DNA of 64,000 nt, taken from contig NZ_FNVQ01000001.1 of assembly GCF_900108065.1 (NCBI RefSeq), positions 1 through 64,000 on the forward strand, in the 5' to 3' direction. How positions within the stretch are numbered: position 1 is the stretch's first letter; every line of letters begins with the position of its first letter. Below the pieces are notes generated by a model that saw only the letters and a program-made list of their open reading frames with translations, did not search any database and had not been told where the DNA came from. A program made the translations under genes and the position numbers. Below are positions 59,796 to 64,000 of the stretch, piece by piece. This DNA is from Marinobacterium lutimaris (GTDB taxonomy: Bacteria > Pseudomonadota > Gammaproteobacteria > Pseudomonadales > Balneatricaceae).

Positions 59796-62105
59796 ATGAA
59801 AAGAAAAGACTGGTTAAATGGACTTATTCTCTCCCTGCTGCTGTCTGCAGGTTTTATTCAGACAGGGATAGGCAATGCAGTAGCCAGTGAACAAACTGCT
59901 GACAGCGAAACTGCCGCGGCCGATTCTGGATCAAGTTCGGCGGCGACCGACGCGATCAAAAATGCCACCTACGTCGGTGGCGAAACCTGCGCCCAGTGCC
60001 ATGAGCAGGAGCACAAGGACTGGAGCGGTTCCTACCACGATCTGGCGATGCAGCCTGCCAACGATGAAACCGTGTTGGCCGATTTCAACGATACCCGTTT
60101 CGATTATTTTGGTATCACCTCTGAATTCTATAAGCGCGACGATACCTTTTACGTCAAGACCGACGGCCCCGATGGCCGGCTGACCGAGTATCCGATTGCT
60201 TACACCTTTGGCGTCTACCCCCTGCAGCAGTATCTGATTGAGTTCGCCGGTGGACGCCTGCAGGCGCTCAATATTGTCTGGGATACCCGCACAGCAGAAG
60301 AGGGTGGTCAAAAGTGGTTCCACCTCTACCCCGATGAAAAGATCACCGCTGACGATGAGCTGCACTGGACAGGTCTGTACCAGAACTGGAACTACATGTG
60401 CGCCGATTGCCACTCCACCGACCTGCAGAAAAACTACCGGCTGAGCAGTGATACCTTCGATACCACCTGGAGCGACATCGATGTCAGTTGCGAAGCCTGT
60501 CACGGTCCGGGCTCGGAACACCTGCGCTGGGCGCAAAATGCAGACCTGAAAGATTCGACCCCCAACCAGGGGTTCCCGGTCAGCTTCGATGAACGCGAAG
60601 AGGTCGCCTGGACGATTAATCCGGAAACCGGCATCGCCGAGCGTAATAAACCGAGAACCACGCAGAAAGAGATCGAGACCTGCGCCACCTGCCATTCGCG
60701 CCGTTCAACAGCGCACCCCGGCGCCCGCCCCGGCGATCCGTTGCTGGATCACTTCCAGGTGAGTCTGCTGGATGATCCGCAGCTTTATCATGCGGACGGT
60801 CAGGTCAACGGTGAGGTCTATGTCTACGGCTCATTCGTTCAGAGCAAGATGTACCAGGCGGGAGTGACCTGCACCGACTGCCACCAGCCGCATAGCCTTA
60901 AGCTGCGCGCCGACGGTGATCAGGTCTGTGCTCAGTGTCATCTGCCAAGCAAGTTCGATACCGAGTCCCATCATATGCACGAGCCGGGCTCAGAGGGCGC
61001 CAGCTGCCGGAACTGCCATATGCCGGCGAAAAACTTCATGGTGAATGACTCCCGCCGTGATCACAGCTTCCGTATTCCGCGCCCGGACCTTTCGGAAACC
61101 CTGGGTGTACCCAATGTCTGTACCGCCTGCCATGACGACAAGTCCAATGAGTGGGCGGCCAAAATCCTGAGTGAAAAGTTCGGCGAGCCTGATCAGAACC
61201 ACTATGCCCATGCGTTGGCAGCGGGGCGGATGGGCAGCCCTCATGCAGAAGCACTGCTGTCGAAACTGATACTTGATAAGACCCAGCCGGAAATCGCTCG
61301 TGCCACGGCGGCAACGATGCTGCCGGACTACCTGTCGCAGCAGTCTGCGCAGGTGCTGCAGATGGTGGCGCAGAGCGATGAGCCGCTGCTTGGGCTGGGG
61401 CTGTCGTCAGCCGCTGAAAGGATCCCCGCGCAGTACCGGCCGATCTTTACCGTGCCTCTTCTTTACGATGATAGTCGTATAACCCGTGGTCTTGCGGCGC
61501 AGTCCATGGTCGGGTTGCCGCTGAACCAGTATCCGGATGAGGTGAAAACGCGTTATGAGGAAGGCCTTGATGATTTTGTTCATGCCAACCAGTTCAACGC
61601 CGACCGGCCCGAAGCGCTGACTAACCTGGCGAATTTCTACGCGCGCCAGGGACTGACGACCGGTGCGGAGGAGTATTACCAAAAGGCGATCGTCAAGGCG
61701 CCGCATTACCTGCCGGCGCAGGTGAATCTCGCCGAGCTCTATCGTAACCAGGGCAATGAAGCCCGAGCTCGTGAGGTGCTTTTTGCGGCGCTGGAGCAGG
61801 TGCGCGAAACAGCGGTAGTGCAGCATGCATTGGGGCTCTCTTACGTACGTGAAAAGCAGATGGACAAGGCGCTCGAGCATCTAGGGCTGGCGGCGCAGTC
61901 ACCAGGTTCACCGGCGCGCTATATTTATGTCTACGGCGTCGCGCTGGACTCCGTCGGCCAGGGCGAACAGGCGGAGAGTGTTCTGGAGCAGGGGCTTAAG
62001 TCCTACCCCGGAAATGTCGAGATTCTCTCCGCTCTGGTTTCGATCAACACAAAACTGGGCAATACGGAAAAAGCACGCAGATATCAGCAGCAACTGGGGC
62101 GCTGA
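59796..62105 (+). CDS. Octahaem cytochrome c with C-terminal TPR domain
   Basis: This 769-residue secreted protein starts with an uncleaved or cleaved signal helix (about 8-30). It has eight CxxCH haem motifs at about 65-69, 202-206, 232-236, 296-300, 359-363, 378-382, 404-408 and 442-446. The first 290 residues include the substrate-like segment TEYPIAYTFGVYPLQQYLIE. The remaining 300 residues are helical, with TPR pairs from about 590 (PEALTNLANFYARQGLTTGA, NLAELYRNQGNEARAREVLF). It belongs to a cytochrome c-554/TPR-type group with unknown redox partner. Protein interaction through the TPRs is expected. Confidence 0.88.
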   Translation: MKRKDWLNGLILSLLLSAGFIQTGIGNAVASEQTADSETAAADSGSSSAATDAIKNATYVGGETCAQCHEQEHKDWSGSYHDLAMQPANDETVLADFNDTRFDYFGITSEFYKRDDTFYVKTDGPDGRLTEYPIAYTFGVYPLQQYLIEFAGGRLQALNIVWDTRTAEEGGQKWFHLYPDEKITADDELHWTGLYQNWNYMCADCHSTDLQKNYRLSSDTFDTTWSDIDVSCEACHGPGSEHLRWAQNADLKDSTPNQGFPVSFDEREEVAWTINPETGIAERNKPRTTQKEIETCATCHSRRSTAHPGARPGDPLLDHFQVSLLDDPQLYHADGQVNGEVYVYGSFVQSKMYQAGVTCTDCHQPHSLKLRADGDQVCAQCHLPSKFDTESHHMHEPGSEGASCRNCHMPAKNFMVNDSRRDHSFRIPRPDLSETLGVPNVCTACHDDKSNEWAAKILSEKFGEPDQNHYAHALAAGRMGSPHAEALLSKLILDKTQPEIARATAATMLPDYLSQQSAQVLQMVAQSDEPLLGLGLSSAAERIPAQYRPIFTVPLLYDDSRITRGLAAQSMVGLPLNQYPDEVKTRYEEGLDDFVHANQFNADRPEALTNLANFYARQGLTTGAEEYYQKAIVKAPHYLPAQVNLAELYRNQGNEARAREVLFAALEQVRETAVVQHALGLSYVREKQMDKALEHLGLAAQSPGSPARYIYVYGVALDSVGQGEQAESVLEQGLKSYPGNVEILSALVSINTKLGNTEKARRYQQQLGR

Positions 62106-62184
62106 TGGGGCGGGATCGATCCGTTCCTTACTACCCGAGACTGCCCTGATGAAACGGGATGGCTCAAATTCAAAGGTACTTGAT

Positions 62185-63594
62185 ATGAATGGACGCAATA
62201 CTCTGGCTGCATTAACCCGCAAACTCCCGGCTGTTGAATCTACGGCCTTCAAAGCTGCGCTGCTGGCCAGTACCATCGGTGTCGCCGCACCGGCCTGGGC
62301 GGCATCTGCCGACCCGCTGCCGTCCTGGAACAGCGGCGCGGCGAAAGACTCGATCATCGAGTTTGTCGATAACGTGACCGATCCTGAGTCGGGGCAGTAT
62401 CTGCCGCCGGCTAAACGTATCGCTACTTTTGATAATGACGGCACGCTCTGGTCGGAAAAGCCGCTCTATTTTCAATTCTATTTCGCACTCGATCGTCTCA
62501 AAGCTATGGCGCCGGAACATCCTGAGTGGCAAACCACCGAGCCCTTTGCCTCCTATCTTGCCGGTGATGTCGACAAGATGGTGGCCCATGGCGAAGAGGG
62601 TGTACTCAAGGTGGTTGCCGCAACCCATGCCGGCCAGACCACCGAAGAGTTCAGGCAGGCTGCCGAGCAGTGGCTGAAAACAGCCCGTCATGGCAGTACC
62701 GGGAAGCTGTTCACCGAGATGGCGTTCCAGCCGATGCTGGAGCTGCTGGATTATCTGCGTGAGAGCGATTTTAAAACCTTTATCGTCTCCGGCGGTGGCG
62801 TCGATTTTATCCGCTCCTTTGCTGAAGAGGTTTACGGTATCCCGCCCTATCAGGTGGTTGGTTCCAGTATTAAAGCCACCTACGAAGTACGAGACGGCAA
62901 GCCGGTTATGGTGAAACAGCCGGAAATCGCCTTTGTCGATGATAAAGAGGGTAAGCCGGTAGGGATCCATCAATATATCGGTGCCCGCCCGGTGCTCGCG
63001 TTCGGTAATTCGGATGGCGATTACCAGATGCTGGACTGGGTGACCTCCGGCGAAGGGCCGAGCCTTGGTCTGCTGCTGCATCATACCGACCCTCTGCGCG
63101 AGTGGTCCTATGACCGCAAATCTCTGGTAGGGACCCTGGACCGCGGGCTGGATGATGCGGGCGAGAAAGGTTGGGTGCTGGTTGATATGAAACAGGACTG
63201 GAACAGTGTCTATCCCGTAAAACCGGCAGATCCGGCCCAGGCCCAATTGTTCGATCACAGCTGGCAGATCGAATATATCGAGGGGCGCGGAGTTGTCGAT
63301 AACAGCCCGGCTGCTATCGATTTTGCGCTGGATGCCAGGGTTGCCGGTAATTCCAGCTGCAACAGTTTTAGCGGCCAGTACAGCATAGAGGGGGGCGATC
63401 TCTCCTTCGGGCAGCTGGTTTCAACTCGCCGCGCCTGTATCGACTCACTGATGGACCAGGAAAATCGTTTTCTCGATGCCCTGGGCCGGGTGCAGCAATG
63501 GCATATCAGTCCCGAAGGCTGGCTCTTCCTCATGGATGAGACCGGTTACGTAATCATGAGAGCTTCGGCCCTCTCGAAAGAGGCGAGTGAATGA
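62185..63594 (+). CDS. Periplasmic HAD phosphatase fused to a META domain
   Basis: This protein of about 469 residues has an N-terminal signal sequence (about 1-40, ending AAPAWAASA). The HAD domain has motif I FDNDGTLWSEKP (82-93), motif II TFIVSGGGVDF and motif IV LAFGNSDGDYQM. A second domain from about 355 shows SCNSFSGQYSIEGGDLSFGQ and STRRAC, the META/HslJ pattern. This is an unusual fusion. I chose the ATG at 62185 because AAAGG lies 8 bp upstream and a signal peptide results; 62149 is an alternative. Its stop overlaps the next gene. Confidence 0.85.
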   Translation: MNGRNTLAALTRKLPAVESTAFKAALLASTIGVAAPAWAASADPLPSWNSGAAKDSIIEFVDNVTDPESGQYLPPAKRIATFDNDGTLWSEKPLYFQFYFALDRLKAMAPEHPEWQTTEPFASYLAGDVDKMVAHGEEGVLKVVAATHAGQTTEEFRQAAEQWLKTARHGSTGKLFTEMAFQPMLELLDYLRESDFKTFIVSGGGVDFIRSFAEEVYGIPPYQVVGSSIKATYEVRDGKPVMVKQPEIAFVDDKEGKPVGIHQYIGARPVLAFGNSDGDYQMLDWVTSGEGPSLGLLLHHTDPLREWSYDRKSLVGTLDRGLDDAGEKGWVLVDMKQDWNSVYPVKPADPAQAQLFDHSWQIEYIEGRGVVDNSPAAIDFALDARVAGNSSCNSFSGQYSIEGGDLSFGQLVSTRRACIDSLMDQENRFLDALGRVQQWHISPEGWLFLMDETGYVIMRASALSKEASE

Positions 63595-64000
63595 TGAATA
63601 GGATAGCGCTGAAAAGAAGAGTTCTGACGACTGCTGTTGCTGCCGGTTTAATCGTCGTGCAGGGCGCTTCGAGCGTCTATGCCGAAGAGGGCGGCGCGGG
63701 CCACTACGTACCGGGGGCTTTGGCGACGATCATCGATCTTCCGCCCAACAAGCCCGGTATGGTGTTCGAGACCGCCTACCTGAACTACGAAGGTGACGTG
63801 GGCACCACCCTGGCGGGCGGTCTGCTCAGTACCGATCTTGAAGCGGAGAGCGACGCGCTGCTGCTGGGCGGCTTCTATACCTTTGAGCAAAAGGTGCTGG
63901 GGGCCTGGTACAGCGTTGGCGCCATCGTGCCTTACGTGGATATGGAGGTGACAGCTACCGTCAGTGCCGGTGGTCGCAGTGTGCGTCGCACCGACCAGGC
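63591..64000 (+). CDS. Second outer-membrane transporter-like barrel, cut by window end
   Basis: The frame opens MMNRIALKRRVLTTAVAAGL with a signal peptide ending near SVYAEE. It continues with GGAGHYVPGALATIIDLPPN and MVFETAYLNYEG, the typical SphA/MetA-pathway beta-barrel start. It is open to 64000 and therefore 3' partial (about 136 residues visible). Its ATG overlaps the HAD-META stop (ATGATG). A second barrel at the other end of the sulfatase-cytochrome module suggests paired channels. Confidence 0.8.
   Translation, partial: MMNRIALKRRVLTTAVAAGLIVVQGASSVYAEEGGAGHYVPGALATIIDLPPNKPGMVFETAYLNYEGDVGTTLAGGLLSTDLEAESDALLLGGFYTFEQKVLGAWYSVGAIVPYVDMEVTATVSAGGRSVRRTDQ

Noticed and set aside
62212-63258. 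348-codon minus-strand ORF opposite the HAD-META gene
   Set aside because: No family features and no ribosome site; the HAD and META motifs are on the other strand.

Overview
The window is dense, fairly GC-rich (a little under 60% by eye) bacterial chromosome with short intergenic gaps and strong Shine-Dalgarno sites. The gene set (two-paralogue TRAP importer, aryl-polyene cluster, glucosylglycerate genes, HexR/Zwf, nifV-cysE-nifW-nifZ-nifM-clpX, periplasmic sulfatase and multihaem cytochrome) points to a marine or sediment gammaproteobacterium. It looks like a diazotroph of the Oceanospirillales type (Marinobacterium-like); that is inference from content, not a phylogeny. No rRNA, tRNA, CRISPR array or intact transposase was seen.

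Layout. (1) 1-15,520: an acyl-CoA degradation locus. Minus-strand genes encode EtfB (cut by the window edge), a 4HBT thioesterase, a feruloyl-CoA-synthase-like ligase, acyl-CoA dehydrogenase, SDR dehydrogenase, enoyl-CoA hydratase, SCP2-type thiolase and a CoA-transferase. Plus-strand genes encode a MarR regulator, two near-duplicate TRAP binding proteins, the TRAP permeases and a second MarR. Together they look like uptake, CoA activation and beta-oxidation of a phenylpropanoid-type acid. A recurrent GTTTA-N4/5-YAAAC palindrome lies in front of most of these units. (2) 15,520-20,150: a hairpin-rich non-coding element, then a LysR / omega-aminotransferase / methylmalonate-semialdehyde dehydrogenase unit, probably for beta-alanine catabolism. 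(3) 20,150-22,700: hexose-6-phosphate mutarotase and glucose-6-phosphate dehydrogenase.

(4) 22,700-38,870: an aryl-polyene (APE) cluster of about 17 plus-strand genes with tightly overlapping ends. It has ketosynthases and a short chain-length-factor-like protein, two ACPs, an adenylating ligase, two dehydratases, a ketoreductase, thioesterase, acyl- and glycosyltransferases, LolA-like carrier, MMPL exporter, DUF3261 lipoprotein and FAD oxidoreductase. A phosphopantetheinyl transferase and a small secreted protein are divergent. (5) 38,870-44,490: a lipoprotein, then a three-gene glucosylglycerate operon (GpgS synthase, phosphatase, GH13 phosphorylase) divergent from a HexR-type regulator. 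(6) 44,585-47,130: a 3-hydroxyisobutyryl-CoA hydrolase-like protein, a 12-bp tandem repeat and three small proteins of unknown role.

(7) 47,200-53,060: a nitrogenase-maturation operon with a well-formed sigma-54 promoter and NifA-type upstream site. It holds nifV, an overlooked 51-codon ORF, cysE, a TPR-like protein, nifW, nifZ, nifM and clpX. (8) 53,080-56,500: AraC regulator / EamA exporter pair and a Ycf46-type AAA ATPase. (9) 56,600-64,000: a strong sigma-70-like promoter and leader, then an outer-membrane beta-barrel protein, arylsulfatase, eight-haem cytochrome c with TPR tail, a periplasmic HAD phosphatase fused to a META domain, and a second barrel cut by the window end. This last module has no function I can name and is the best candidate for an undescribed system.
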